The notes under the pieces were generated by a model. It made no database searches. It worked only from the letters and a program-made list of their open reading frames with translations, and was not told the DNA's origin. A stretch of 59,296 nucleotides of DNA from Micromonospora sp. PLK6-60 (lineage in GTDB: Bacteria > Actinomycetota > Actinomycetes > Mycobacteriales > Micromonosporaceae): the NCBI RefSeq assembly GCF_019890675.1, contig NZ_JAIOAA010000024.1:1-59296 (forward strand), in the 5' to 3' direction. Both the position numbers and the translations under genes were made by a program. The first letter of the stretch is position 1. The number at the start of each line of letters is the position of its first letter. This document shows, piece after piece, positions 25,627-34,298 of this stretch.

Positions 25627-26609
25627 GCGCGCGGGTGGTGGTCACCGGGGGCCACGGCTTCATCGGCAGCCACCTGGTGGAACGGCTGTTGACGCGCGGC
25701 GACCACGTCACCGTCTTCGACGGCCCGGCGCCGCAGGTCGGCCGGGACCCGGCCACCGCGCACGCCCGCCTCGTGGAGGGTGACGTCCGCGACGCCGCGC
25801 GGCTGGCCGACGCGATCACCCCCGGCGTCGACGTGGTCTACCACCTGGCCGCCGTGGTCGGCGTCGACCAGTATCTGGCCCGGCCGCTGGACGTGATCGA
25901 CATCAACTTCACCGGCACCCGCAACGTGCTCGACCTCGCCTGCCGGGCGGGCGCCAAGGTGGTGCTCGCCAGCACCAGCGAGCTGTTCGGCAAGAACCCG
26001 GCGGTGCCGTGGCGGGAGGAGGACGACCGGGTGCTCGGTGCCACCTCCGCCGACCGGTGGACGTACGCGACGAGCAAGGCGCTCGCCGAGCACCTGACCT
26101 ACGCCTTCGCCCGGCAGCACGGCCTGGCGGCCACCATCGTCCGGTACTTCAACGTCTACGGCCCCCGCCAGCGGCCGGCGTACGTGGTCAGCCGGTCGGT
26201 GCACCGGGCGCTGAACGGCCGGCCGGTGGTGGTGTACGACCAGGGGCGGCAGACCCGCTGCTTCACCTACATCGATGACGCCGTCGCCGGCACGCTCGCC
26301 GCGGCGACCGTCCCCGCGGCGGTCGGCGAGTCGTTCAACATCGGCAGCATGGTGGAGAACACGGTCGGCGAACTGGTGGAGCTGGTGGGCGAGTTCACCG
26401 GCAGCACCGCCGTCGCCCCGGTGGACACCCAGGCCTCGCTGGGCAGCCGGTACGAGGACCTGCCCCGCCGGATCCCGGACACCACCAAGGCCCGCACCCT
26501 GCTGGACTGGAAGTGCGAGGTGCCGCTACGGACCGGCCTGGAGCGCACCGTGCGGTGGGCCCGGGAGAACCCGTGGTGGCTGGCGCTGCCGGACACCGGG
26601 GCGGTCTGA
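25623..26609 (+). CDS. NAD-dependent epimerase/dehydratase (extended SDR; UDP-glucuronate decarboxylase- or epimerase-like)
   Basis: A 328-aa extended short-chain dehydrogenase. NAD-binding GGHGFIGSHL at the N-terminus, LVEGDVRD, HLAAVVGV, STSELFG (catalytic Ser/Thr region), YATSK (catalytic Tyr and Lys), VRYFNVYGPRQRP and TRCFTYIDDAV. The TSELFG and W-R-EEDD region resembles ArnA-type and UXS-type UDP-glucuronate decarboxylases, but a 4-epimerase role is possible. GTG 25623 lies in the dehydrogenase stop (GTGA). No glycosyltransferase or polysaccharide gene is nearby, so the sugar is used by enzymes encoded elsewhere. Confidence 0.88.
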   Translation: MSARVVVTGGHGFIGSHLVERLLTRGDHVTVFDGPAPQVGRDPATAHARLVEGDVRDAARLADAITPGVDVVYHLAAVVGVDQYLARPLDVIDINFTGTRNVLDLACRAGAKVVLASTSELFGKNPAVPWREEDDRVLGATSADRWTYATSKALAEHLTYAFARQHGLAATIVRYFNVYGPRQRPAYVVSRSVHRALNGRPVVVYDQGRQTRCFTYIDDAVAGTLAAATVPAAVGESFNIGSMVENTVGELVELVGEFTGSTAVAPVDTQASLGSRYEDLPRRIPDTTKARTLLDWKCEVPLRTGLERTVRWARENPWWLALPDTGAV

Positions 26610-26618
26610 TCCGAGCGG

Positions 26619-26658
26619 CGACGGGGCTCCCGACCGAGTGCGGTCGGGAGCCCCGTCG
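26619..26658. terminator. Very strong bidirectional terminator
   Basis: A perfect 18-bp stem (26619-26636 with 26641-26658) and a 4-nt loop (agtg), between the convergent epimerase and second lipid-kinase genes. Confidence 0.9.
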
Positions 26659-26682
26659 TGCCGCCCGGCCCGTGGCCGGGCG

Positions 26683-27612
26683 TCAGCGGTCCGGCGTGCC
26701 GGCGGGGGCCATCACCCGCAGGGCGTTGGCGTCGAGGCCGACCCGGATCGGGGTGGTGCCGCACAGCTCGCCGTCCACCTCGACCTGCGCCGGTCGGTCG
26801 GTCTCCACCAGCAGCTCTCCCACCGCGAGGAACGGCTCGTCGCCGAGGCTGCGCCGGTGCCCGGTCAGCGCGTTGCGGGCGGTCTCCCGCAGCAGGCCGC
26901 GCCGGGTCGACCCCCCGACCGGGTACGCCACCAGCAGCCGGTCGTCGGCGTTGGCGTCGGCGGTGATCGGCCGGCCCGCCTGGAACCCGCCGTTGGCCAC
27001 GTAGAGCTGATGAGTCCGCAGCTCCCGGACCACCCCCTCGGCGCGCAGCGTGACCCGCAGCGGGCGGTGCCCGGCCAGCAGCGCCAGCGCGGTGACCGGG
27101 TACGCGACCCGGCCGGTGAGCCGCTTCAACCGGGCCGGCGTGCGCAGCATGACGTCGGCGGAGAGGCCCACCCCGACGTGGTTGGCGAAGCGCAGCTCCC
27201 CCACCAGGCCGAGGTCGACGTCGATCACCGTGCCAACGGTGAGCACCGCGACCGCGGCGTCCAGGTCGAGCGGGACGCCCACCGTCCGGGCGAAGTTGTT
27301 CGTGGTGCCCAACGGCAGCAGGCCCAGCGCGATGTCCCGGTGGGCGAGCAGCCGGGCCGCGGTGCCGAGGGTGCCGTCGCCGCCCCCGGCGACCAGCAGG
27401 TCGGCACCGGAGTCGGCGGCCTGGGCGAGGCGGGCCGGCAGCTCGCCGGGCCGGTCGACCGGGTGGTCGGCGACCAGGGTGAAGCCGGCCGTGACCAGCC
27501 GGGCGCGGGCGCTCTCGTAGAGCCGCCGGCCCCGCCGGGAGTGGGCGTTGACCACCAGCGCGGCCCGCCGCTGTCGCGCGATGGCCGCCCCCAGCTCCCG
27601 CTTGGTCCGCAT
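26683..27612 (-). CDS. Diacylglycerol-kinase-family lipid kinase (second)
   Basis: A 309-aa lipid kinase. Motifs: ALVVNAHSRRGRRLY, AGGGDGTLGTAARLL (nucleotide binding), LLPLGTTNNFARTVG, and a C-terminal beta domain with ANGGFQAGRPITADANADD and QVEVDGELCGTTP. It differs clearly from the kinase at 21480-22397 (LGTTNNF rather than AGTGNDF), so the two are not recent duplicates. ATG 27612 lies 8 nt after a TAGGCT hexamer. Confidence 0.9.
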   Translation of the reverse strand: MRTKRELGAAIARQRRAALVVNAHSRRGRRLYESARARLVTAGFTLVADHPVDRPGELPARLAQAADSGADLLVAGGGDGTLGTAARLLAHRDIALGLLPLGTTNNFARTVGVPLDLDAAVAVLTVGTVIDVDLGLVGELRFANHVGVGLSADVMLRTPARLKRLTGRVAYPVTALALLAGHRPLRVTLRAEGVVRELRTHQLYVANGGFQAGRPITADANADDRLLVAYPVGGSTRRGLLRETARNALTGHRRSLGDEPFLAVGELLVETDRPAQVEVDGELCGTTPIRVGLDANALRVMAPAGTPDR

Positions 27613-27620
27613 GGGCACCG

Positions 27621-27626
27621 AGCCTA
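27621..27626 (-). promoter_or_regulatory. -10 element of the second lipid-kinase gene
   Basis: TAGGCT on the minus strand, 8 nt before ATG 27612. Likely leaderless. Confidence 0.45.
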
Positions 27627-27656
27627 TCCGGGCGGCGCCGGTCGACCCCGGAACGG

Positions 27657-28892
27657 TCAGGACGCCACCTCCCGGGCCCGCTCCAGCAGCGCCGCCCGTT
27701 CGGTGGCCGACGGCGTCGCCGCGGCGGCCTGCCGGAACAGCGCGGCGGCCCGGCCGGTGTCGCCGTGCCGCGCGGTCAGGTGCGCCTCGGCCGCGATCGC
27801 CAGCGGATTGCCGTCCAGCCCGCCGCCGGCCCGCGCCTCGGTGAGCAGCCGCAACCCCGCCGCCGCCCCGTACGCGTGACCGTGCGCCACCGCGCGATTC
27901 AGCGCGACCACCGGCGACGGCTGCCGCCCGAGCAGCGCGTCGTACCCGGCGGCGATGGCCGGCCAGTCGGTCGCCGCGGCGCTGGGCGCGGTGGCGTGGC
28001 AGGCGGCGATGCGGGCCTGCCAGGCGTACGGGCCGTCGCCGGTGACGCCGTCGAGGATCCGCAGCGCCTCGGTGATCGCCACCCGGTCCCAGCGGTCGCG
28101 GTCCTGCCGGTCCAGCGTGAGCAGGCCGCCGTCGGGGGCGCACCGGGCGTCCCGCCGGGAGTGTTGCAACAGGAACAACGCCAGCAGCGCGGCGACCTCG
28201 GAACGCGCCGGCATCAACCGGACCAGCAGCCGGGCCGACCGGATCGCCTCCTCGGCGAACGCCGGCTCGCCGTCGGCGTCGTAGCCCCGGGTGAAGAGCA
28301 GGTAGAACACGGCGAGCACGCCCGGCAGCCGCTCGTCGAGCGCCGGCCCGCTCGGCACCCGGTACGGGATGCCGGCCGCGGCGATCCGGGCCTTGGCCCG
28401 GGTGAGCCGCCGGGTCATCGTGGACTCGCTGACCAGGAACGCGCGGGCGATGTCGGCGGTGGGCACGCCCAGCACGGTCCGCAGGGTCAGCGCGACCCGG
28501 TCCGGCAGGCTCAGCGCCGGATGGCAGCAGGTGAAGACGAGACGCAGCCGGTCGTCCACCAGGTCCGCTCCCTCCGTGGCCGGCTCGTCGCCGGGGTCGG
28601 TCAGGGCGAGCACCGCCAGCTCGCGCAGTTTGCGCCGCTCCACCGAGGCGCGGCGCAGCACGTCCAGCGCCCGGTTGCGGGCGACCGTCATCAGCCAGCC
28701 GCCCGGGTTGGCCGGCACCCCGTCGCGCGGCCACCGTTCCAACGCCGTGGCCAGCGCCTCCTGGGCGCAGTCCTCGGCCAGCGTCCAGTCGCCGGTCACC
28801 CGGATCAGCGTGGCGACGATCCGGGGGTACGCCTCGACGCCCGCCGCCGCGACGGCCGCGCCGGCCGTCGCGGTCGGGCGGGTGCCGGTCAC
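27657..28892 (-). CDS. ECF42-type RNA polymerase sigma factor with C-terminal extension
   Basis: A 411-aa extracytoplasmic-function sigma factor. Region 2 (AEDCAQEALATALERWP, NPGGWLMTVARNRALDVLRR) and region 4 (LSLPDRVALTLRTVLGVPTADIARAFLVSESTMTRRLTRAK) occupy the first about 190 residues. The remaining about 220 residues form a helical, TPR-like extension with the LFTRGY, RDRWDRVAI and PVVALNRAVAHG motifs typical of the ECF42 group. ECF42 genes are known to neighbour DGPF-domain genes instead of anti-sigma factors, and the upstream gene, overlapping by 4 bp, is such a partner. Regulation probably acts through the C-terminal extension. Confidence 0.92.
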   Translation of the reverse strand: MTGTRPTATAGAAVAAAGVEAYPRIVATLIRVTGDWTLAEDCAQEALATALERWPRDGVPANPGGWLMTVARNRALDVLRRASVERRKLRELAVLALTDPGDEPATEGADLVDDRLRLVFTCCHPALSLPDRVALTLRTVLGVPTADIARAFLVSESTMTRRLTRAKARIAAAGIPYRVPSGPALDERLPGVLAVFYLLFTRGYDADGEPAFAEEAIRSARLLVRLMPARSEVAALLALFLLQHSRRDARCAPDGGLLTLDRQDRDRWDRVAITEALRILDGVTGDGPYAWQARIAACHATAPSAAATDWPAIAAGYDALLGRQPSPVVALNRAVAHGHAYGAAAGLRLLTEARAGGGLDGNPLAIAAEAHLTARHGDTGRAAALFRQAAAATPSATERAALLERAREVAS

Positions 28893-29236
28893 GCGGGCTG
28901 CTGGTCCGGCAGCTCGGCGAACGGGCGCAGCTCCAGCCGCCCCTGGCGGGCCATCGGGTGGGCGCGGGCGACCTCGACGGCCTCGTCCAGGTCGGCGCAG
29001 TCGAGCAGGTCGAAGCCCACGATCACCTCCTTGGTCTCGGCGAACGGGCCGTCGGAGAGCAGCAGCTCACCGTTGCGCACCCGGACCGTGGTGGCGGCGG
29101 CGACGGGCGCCAGCACGTTCCCGGTCAGCCGCCGGCCCCGGCTGTCGTTCTCCGCGACCCAGCGGTGGATGTCGGGCTCGGGCGTGGGATCGGTGTCCGG
29201 CGCGGTGTCGGTGCAGACGAACATCAGGTACTTCAT
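28889..29236 (-). CDS. DGPF/YCII-domain protein, partner of the ECF42 sigma factor
   Basis: A 115-aa single-domain protein with the signature LLLSDGPFAETKE and the YCII-related ferredoxin-like fold (MKYLMFV at the N-terminus, LDEAVEVARAHP near the end). ATG 29236 has a GAGGAG site 8 nt upstream. Its GTGA junction with the sigma gene indicates co-translation. Function unknown; in known ECF42 systems DGPF genes are targets of the sigma factor. A gtcacc-ag-ggtgac palindrome at 29263-29276 lies in its upstream region. Confidence 0.9.
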   Translation of the reverse strand: MKYLMFVCTDTAPDTDPTPEPDIHRWVAENDSRGRRLTGNVLAPVAAATTVRVRNGELLLSDGPFAETKEVIVGFDLLDCADLDEAVEVARAHPMARQGRLELRPFAELPDQQPA

Positions 29237-29262
29237 GGAATTCGCTCCTCGGTCTCGGTGCT

Positions 29263-29276
29263 GTCACCAGGGTGAC
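29263..29276. promoter_or_regulatory. Palindrome in the DGPF/small-ORF divergent region
   Basis: gtcacc-ag-ggtgac, a 6-2-6 dyad 27 bp upstream of the DGPF start. A related pair of gtcacc direct copies occurs at about 29347-29361. The binding protein is unknown. Confidence 0.3.
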
Positions 29277-29429
29277 GAACGGCCCCCGCCGATCCGGACC
29301 GCCCCGCCGGAAATTTCGCGGACGGGGCCCGCCGTGACGTGGCGCTGTCACCGAGGTCACCCTCCGAAGTGTCGTTTACCGCACCGCTGGTGGGAAATGC
29401 TGGAGTGAGTCGACCGGAGGAGCGACCCG

Positions 29430-29717
29430 ATGGCCATCCGTAACCGCCCCAGCCAGTCCCGTCCGCTGCCGGGCGGCGTGACCGACCCGCTGCTGTGGCG
29501 GCTGGCCGAGGACGTCGCCGCCGCCCACCAGCCCGACGGGCGCGACGGCTGCCGCAACCTGCTCTGCGCCGGTGAGGCGTACCCCTGCCCGCCGCTGCGC
29601 CACGCGCAGCGGGCCCGGGAGCTGGCCGGCACCGACGTGCGGCGCGACCGCCCGGCCGGCGGCGAGCAGCGGCGCGGCACCCCGCTGCCCCGGGCCCACC
29701 GCCGGCCCGCCGCGTAG
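29430..29717 (+). CDS. Small Cys-containing hypothetical protein
   Basis: A 95-aa protein. ATG 29430 has a GGAGGAG ribosome site at a good distance. The conserved-looking centre is GRDGCRNLLCAGEAYPCPPLRHAQRARELAG, with three Cys at C-x4-C-x6-C spacing. The C-terminus is Arg/Pro-rich. It resembles short uncharacterised actinomycete proteins, but I cannot assign a family. It might bind metal. It lies alone between the ECF42 pair and the peptide ABC operon. Confidence 0.6.
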   Translation: MAIRNRPSQSRPLPGGVTDPLLWRLAEDVAAAHQPDGRDGCRNLLCAGEAYPCPPLRHAQRARELAGTDVRRDRPAGGEQRRGTPLPRAHRRPAA

Positions 29718-29960
29718 CGGCCGGGCGCGGGCCGACGGCGCTCCCGCCGCCGCCGGTGGAAACGGTCACCGCAGGGGCACCCCGCACCCGGTCCACAGCC
29801 ATCCGGCCTCACCACCGCCCTGGCCGCTCTGATCGCTAGCGGACAGCTCCGGTACGCACCATCCCGGATAGAGGACGGCTTTTCCACCGATTGATTGACA
29901 CCGTCCGGGCAGCCCACCAAGATTGCCGAATCGTTCGGGTCAAGGCATCGGAGGGGGACC

Positions 29961-31499
29961 GTGTCTAATTTCGGATCCAGGCTGGCCGGCGCCACGCTCG
30001 CCGTCGTCCTCGTCGCGGCCGGCGGGTGCAGCGCGGGCAAGGGTGTCGACGTGGACGGTGGCGGTGCCACCGGCGGCGCGGGCGGGGTGCTCACCGCCGC
30101 GATCGGCGGCGAACCGGACCAGCTCGACCCCCACAAGACCTCGGCCTACTACAGCTTCCAGGTGCTGGAGAACGTCTACGACACCCTCGTCGAGCCGGAC
30201 GAGAACCTGGAGATGAAGCCGGCGCTGGCCACCGAGTGGAAGACCAGCGACGACCAGCTCACCTGGACGTTCACCCTGCGCGAGGGGGTCAAGTTCTCCG
30301 ACGGCTCCCCGCTGACCTCGCAGGACGTGAAATACTCCTTCGACCGGATCGTCGGCGAGAAGCTGAACAACGCCTACCGGTTCGCCTCGGTGAAGTCGGT
30401 GGCCGCGCCCGACCCGAAGACCGTGGTCGTCACGCTCAGCGCGCCCACCCCGAACCTGCTGGCCAACCTCGGCGGTTTCAAGGGCGTCGCCATCGTGCAG
30501 AAGGCCAACATCGAATCCGGGGCGGTCAAGACCAAGCCGGTGGGCAGCGGCCCGTTCGCGGTCTCGGCGTACACCTCCGGCGACAGCGTCAAGCTGGTCC
30601 GCAACGACAACTACTGGGGTGACAAGCCGAAGCTGGACGGGGTCACCTTCACCTTCGTCAAGGACCCCACCGTGGCCCTGCAGAACCTGCGCGGCGGCGA
30701 GGTGCAGTGGACCGACAACCTGCCGCCGCAGCAGGTGCCGTCGCTGAAGGACGGTGGCGACCTCGAGGTGCAGACCACCCCGTCGAGCGACTACTGGTAC
30801 CTCACCCTCAACCAGGCCCGCAAGCCGTACAGCGACGTGAACGTGCGGCGGGCCGTCGCCTTCGCGCTGGACCCGGCCGCGATCACCAAGGCGGCCAAGT
30901 TCGGGCTGGCCACCACCAACCAGACCGCCATCCCCAAGGGCAGCGCCTGGTACTACGAGTACGCGCCGTACCGGCACGACCCGGCGCAGGCGAAGCAGCT
31001 GCTCGGCCAGGCCGGGGTCACCGGGCTGACCATGGAGCTGATGGTGACCAGCGAGTACCCGGAGACGGTCAGCGCCGCGCAGGTCATCGCCGCCCAGCTC
31101 AAGGAGGTCGGGATCACGGTACGCATCCGTACCCTCGACTTCGCCCAGTGGCTCGACGAGCAGGGCAAGGGCAACTTCGACGCGTTCATGCTGGGCTGGC
31201 TGGGCAACATCGACCCGGACGAGTTCTACTACGCCCAGCACCACAGCGGGGGCACCTTCAACTTCCAGAAGTACCGCAACCCGGCCGTGGACAAGCTCCT
31301 CGACCAGGCCCGCACCGAGACCGACCAGGCCGCCCGCAAGCAGGCGTACGACCAGGTGGCCAAGCAGGTCGTCGACGACGCCAGCTACATCTACCTGTAC
31401 AACCCGGACGTGGTGCAGGGCTGGTCGAAGAAGGTCACCGGCTATCAGGCCCGCACCGACCGGGCGATCCGCTTCCGCGACGTCGCTCTCGCCAAGTGA
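29961..31499 (+). CDS. Dipeptide/oligopeptide ABC transporter substrate-binding lipoprotein (SBP_bac_5)
   Basis: A 512-aa lipoprotein. GTG 29961 has a GGAGGGGGA site and starts a signal sequence with a lipobox ending at Cys23 (VAAGGC). The mature domain shows family-5 binding-protein motifs: GEPDQLDPHKTSAYYSFQVLENVYDTLV, WTFTLREGVKFSDGSPLTSQDVKYSFDRI, VGSGPF, NDNYWGDKPKLDG and VRRAVAFALDPAAI. First gene of a five-gene operon in which each following gene overlaps by 4 bp. The ligand is likely a peptide, but nickel or sugar members exist in the family. Confidence 0.93.
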   Translation: MSNFGSRLAGATLAVVLVAAGGCSAGKGVDVDGGGATGGAGGVLTAAIGGEPDQLDPHKTSAYYSFQVLENVYDTLVEPDENLEMKPALATEWKTSDDQLTWTFTLREGVKFSDGSPLTSQDVKYSFDRIVGEKLNNAYRFASVKSVAAPDPKTVVVTLSAPTPNLLANLGGFKGVAIVQKANIESGAVKTKPVGSGPFAVSAYTSGDSVKLVRNDNYWGDKPKLDGVTFTFVKDPTVALQNLRGGEVQWTDNLPPQQVPSLKDGGDLEVQTTPSSDYWYLTLNQARKPYSDVNVRRAVAFALDPAAITKAAKFGLATTNQTAIPKGSAWYYEYAPYRHDPAQAKQLLGQAGVTGLTMELMVTSEYPETVSAAQVIAAQLKEVGITVRIRTLDFAQWLDEQGKGNFDAFMLGWLGNIDPDEFYYAQHHSGGTFNFQKYRNPAVDKLLDQARTETDQAARKQAYDQVAKQVVDDASYIYLYNPDVVQGWSKKVTGYQARTDRAIRFRDVALAK

Positions 31500-32440
31500 G
31501 CCGCTTCATCCTGCGTCGCCTGCTCCAATCGGCCGTCGTCCTGCTCGGCGTGACGCTGGTGGTCTTCCTGCTGCTGCAACTGGTCCCCGGCGACCCGGTG
31601 CGGGTGGCGCTGGGCACCCGGTTCGACCCGCAGACGTACGAGGCGTTGCGCTCCCGCGCCGGGCTGGACCGGCCGCTGCTCACCCAGTACCTCAGCTACG
31701 TCGGTAACGCCCTGACCGGCGACCTCGGGGTGAGCTTCCGCAGCGGCCAGCCGGTCACCACCATCGTGCTGGAACGGCTCCCGGCGACGCTGTCGCTGGC
31801 GCTGACCGCCGTGCTCATCGCGGTGCTGATCGCGCTCCCCCTCGGGGTGCTCGCCGCGGTGCGCAACGGCTCCGCGCTGGACCACGCCGCCCGGGTGTTC
31901 AGCCAGTTCGGCGTCTCGGTGCCGGACTTCTGGATGGGCATCATGGGCATCCTGCTCTTCGCCGGGGTGCTCGGCTGGCTGCCGCCGTCGGGCTACGTGG
32001 CGTTGACCGACGACCCGGCCGGCTGGCTGTCCCACGTGCTGCTGCCCGCCGCCACGATCGGGCTGGTCACCGCGTCCATCCTCACCCGCTTCATCCGCTC
32101 CTCGGTGCTGGAGGTGCTCTCCGCCGACCACGTCCGCACCGCCGAGGCGAAGGGGCTGCGCGGCCGGGTGGTGGTGCTGCGGCACGTGCTGCGCAACGCG
32201 CTGATCCCGGTGGTCACCGTGGTCGCGGTCCAGCTCGCCAGCCTGCTCGGCGGGGTGATCGTGGTCGAGGTGCTGTTCGCCTGGCCGGGCATCGGCCGGC
32301 TCACCTACGACGCCGTGCAGGCCCGCGACTATCCCGTACTCCAGGGCGCGGTGCTGCTGGTGGCCGCGCTGTTCCTGGTGATGAACCTGCTGGTGGACAT
32401 CCTCTACGCCCGCCTCGACCCGCGGATCCGGGTCCGATGA
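31496..32440 (+). CDS. Peptide ABC transporter permease, DppB/OppB type
   Basis: A 314-aa inner-membrane subunit with six helices. The N-terminus FILRRLLQSAVVLLGVTLVVFLLLQLVPGDP and LGTRFDP match DppB. The cytoplasmic EAA loop reads AEAKGLRGRVVVLRHVLRNALIP. GTG 31496 overlaps the binding-protein stop (GTGA). Confidence 0.93.
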   Translation: MSRFILRRLLQSAVVLLGVTLVVFLLLQLVPGDPVRVALGTRFDPQTYEALRSRAGLDRPLLTQYLSYVGNALTGDLGVSFRSGQPVTTIVLERLPATLSLALTAVLIAVLIALPLGVLAAVRNGSALDHAARVFSQFGVSVPDFWMGIMGILLFAGVLGWLPPSGYVALTDDPAGWLSHVLLPAATIGLVTASILTRFIRSSVLEVLSADHVRTAEAKGLRGRVVVLRHVLRNALIPVVTVVAVQLASLLGGVIVVEVLFAWPGIGRLTYDAVQARDYPVLQGAVLLVAALFLVMNLLVDILYARLDPRIRVR

Positions 32441-33312
32441 GCGCCGACAGCCGGACCCGGCGCGCGCTCTCGGCGCTGCGGCACGACCCGCCCGCCGTGG
32501 CCGGGGCCGCGGTGCTGCTGCTGCTCGTGGTGGTCGGGGTGGCCGGGCAGTGGCTCGCCCCGGCCGGGGTCAACGACGTCGACGTCGACCAGATGCTGCA
32601 TCCGCCCAGCTGGGCGCACCCGTTCGGCACCGACGAGTTGGGCCGGGACGTGCTGAGCCGGGTGCTGGTCGCGGCCCGGGTGTCGCTGCAGGTGGGCGTG
32701 GTAAGCGTCGGCATCGCGCTGCTGGTGGGCGCGACCATCGGGCTGATCGCCGGCTACTACCAGGGCTGGGTCGACAACGTCCTGATGCGCGGCATGGACG
32801 TGCTGTTCGCGTTCCCGGTGCTGCTGCTGGCGGTGGCGATCGTCGCCGTCCTCGGCCCCGGGCTGCTCACCGCGATGATCGCCATCGGGGTGGTCTACAC
32901 GCCGATCTTCGCCCGGGTCACCCGGGCCGGCGTGCTGTCGGTCCGGGAGCAGGTCTTCGTCCGGGCCGCGGTCTCCATCGGCGCCTCCGACCTGCGGATC
33001 ATCCGCCGGCACGTGCTGCCCAACATCGCCGCGCCGCTGATCGTGCAGACCTCGCTGTCGCTGGCCTTCGCCATCCTCTCCGAGGCGGCGCTGTCCTTCC
33101 TCGGCCTCGGGGTGCAGCCCCCGGCGCCGGCCTGGGGCCGGATGCTCTTCGACGGTCGTGGCTTCGTCACCGAGGCGTGGTGGCTCGGCTTCTTCCCCGG
33201 CGCGGCGATCTTCCTCACCGTGCTCGCGTTCAACCTGGTCGGCGACGCGCTGCGCGACGTGCTAGACCCCCGGCAGCTGACCCTCGGCGAGGCGAGGAGG
33301 AGCACCGCGTGA
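32437..33312 (+). CDS. Peptide ABC transporter permease, DppC/OppC type
   Basis: A 291-aa permease with an N-terminal helix (VAGAAVLLLLVVVGVAG) followed by HPFGTDELGRDVLSRVL, the conserved DppC segment, and the EAA-like loop RAAVSIGASDLRIIRRHVLPN. ATG 32437 overlaps the dppB-like stop by 4 bp. Confidence 0.93.
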   Translation: MSADSRTRRALSALRHDPPAVAGAAVLLLLVVVGVAGQWLAPAGVNDVDVDQMLHPPSWAHPFGTDELGRDVLSRVLVAARVSLQVGVVSVGIALLVGATIGLIAGYYQGWVDNVLMRGMDVLFAFPVLLLAVAIVAVLGPGLLTAMIAIGVVYTPIFARVTRAGVLSVREQVFVRAAVSIGASDLRIIRRHVLPNIAAPLIVQTSLSLAFAILSEAALSFLGLGVQPPAPAWGRMLFDGRGFVTEAWWLGFFPGAAIFLTVLAFNLVGDALRDVLDPRQLTLGEARRSTA

Positions 33313-34298
33313 CCGCAGAGCCCGTGCTGGCGGTCGAGGACCTGACCGTCACCCTCGGCACCCGCCGTGGGCCGGCCCGCGCGGTCGCCGGCGTCGACTG
33401 GTCCGTCGCGCCCGGCCGCACGCTGGCCCTGGTGGGCGAGTCCGGCAGCGGCAAGACGATGAGCGTGCTGGCGGCCACCGGCCTGGCCCCGCGCACCGCC
33501 CGGGTGACCGGCCGGGTCCGCCTGCTCGGCGAGGACCTGACCGCGCTGCCGCCGCAGCGGCGCCGGGTGCTGCGCGGGCGGCACGTCGGGTTCGTCTTCC
33601 AGGACCCGTCGACCTCGCTGAACCCGGTGCTCACCGTCGGCCGGCAGGTCACCGAGGCGGCCGAGGAGCACCTCGGGCTGACCCGCCGGCAGGCCCGCGA
33701 CCGGGCGGTGGAGCTGCTGGAGCTGGTCGGCATCCCGTCCGCGGCGCGGCGGGTGGACGAGTACCCGCACCAGTTCTCCGGCGGCATGCGCCAGCGGGTG
33801 GTGATCGCGATGGCGCTGGCCTGCGACCCGGCGCTGCTGATCGCCGACGAGCCGACCACCGCCCTGGACGTGACCACCCAGGCCCAGATCGTCGAGCTGG
33901 TCGCCGGCCTCCAGGAGCGGATGGGCACCGCGGTCGTCTGGATCACCCACGACCTCGGGGTGGTAGCCGGGGTCGCCGACACGGTGGCGGTGATGTACGG
34001 CGGCCGGATCGTCGAACACGGCCCGGTCGACGACGTCTTCGCCGCCCCCGGCCACCCGTACACCCGGGCGTTGCTGGCCGCCCGGCCCCGGCCCGGCCAC
34101 CGCGACGCCGACCTGCCGGCCATCCAGGGCTCGCCGCCGAGCCCGCTGGACCTGCCGGCCGGCTGCGCGTTCTGGCCGCGCTGCCCGGTGCGCGGCGACG
34201 CCCGCTGCGAGCACGAACTGCCGCCGCTGACCGAGGTGGGCCCGGCGCACCGGGTCCGCACCTTCTACCCGTCGCCGCCGACCGGGGAGGACCGATGA
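33309..34298 (+). CDS. Peptide ABC transporter ATP-binding protein, DppD/OppD type
   Basis: A 329-aa ATPase. Walker A GESGSGKTMS, Q-loop FVFQDPSTSLNP, signature FSGGMRQRVVIAMAL, Walker B LLIADEPTTALD and H-loop WITHDLGVV. The C-terminal oligopeptide extension has Cys-rich GCAFWPRCPVRGDARCEHE, which in DppD binds an iron-sulfur cluster. GTG 33309 overlaps the permease stop by 4 bp. Confidence 0.94.
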   Translation: MTAEPVLAVEDLTVTLGTRRGPARAVAGVDWSVAPGRTLALVGESGSGKTMSVLAATGLAPRTARVTGRVRLLGEDLTALPPQRRRVLRGRHVGFVFQDPSTSLNPVLTVGRQVTEAAEEHLGLTRRQARDRAVELLELVGIPSAARRVDEYPHQFSGGMRQRVVIAMALACDPALLIADEPTTALDVTTQAQIVELVAGLQERMGTAVVWITHDLGVVAGVADTVAVMYGGRIVEHGPVDDVFAAPGHPYTRALLAARPRPGHRDADLPAIQGSPPSPLDLPAGCAFWPRCPVRGDARCEHELPPLTEVGPAHRVRTFYPSPPTGEDR

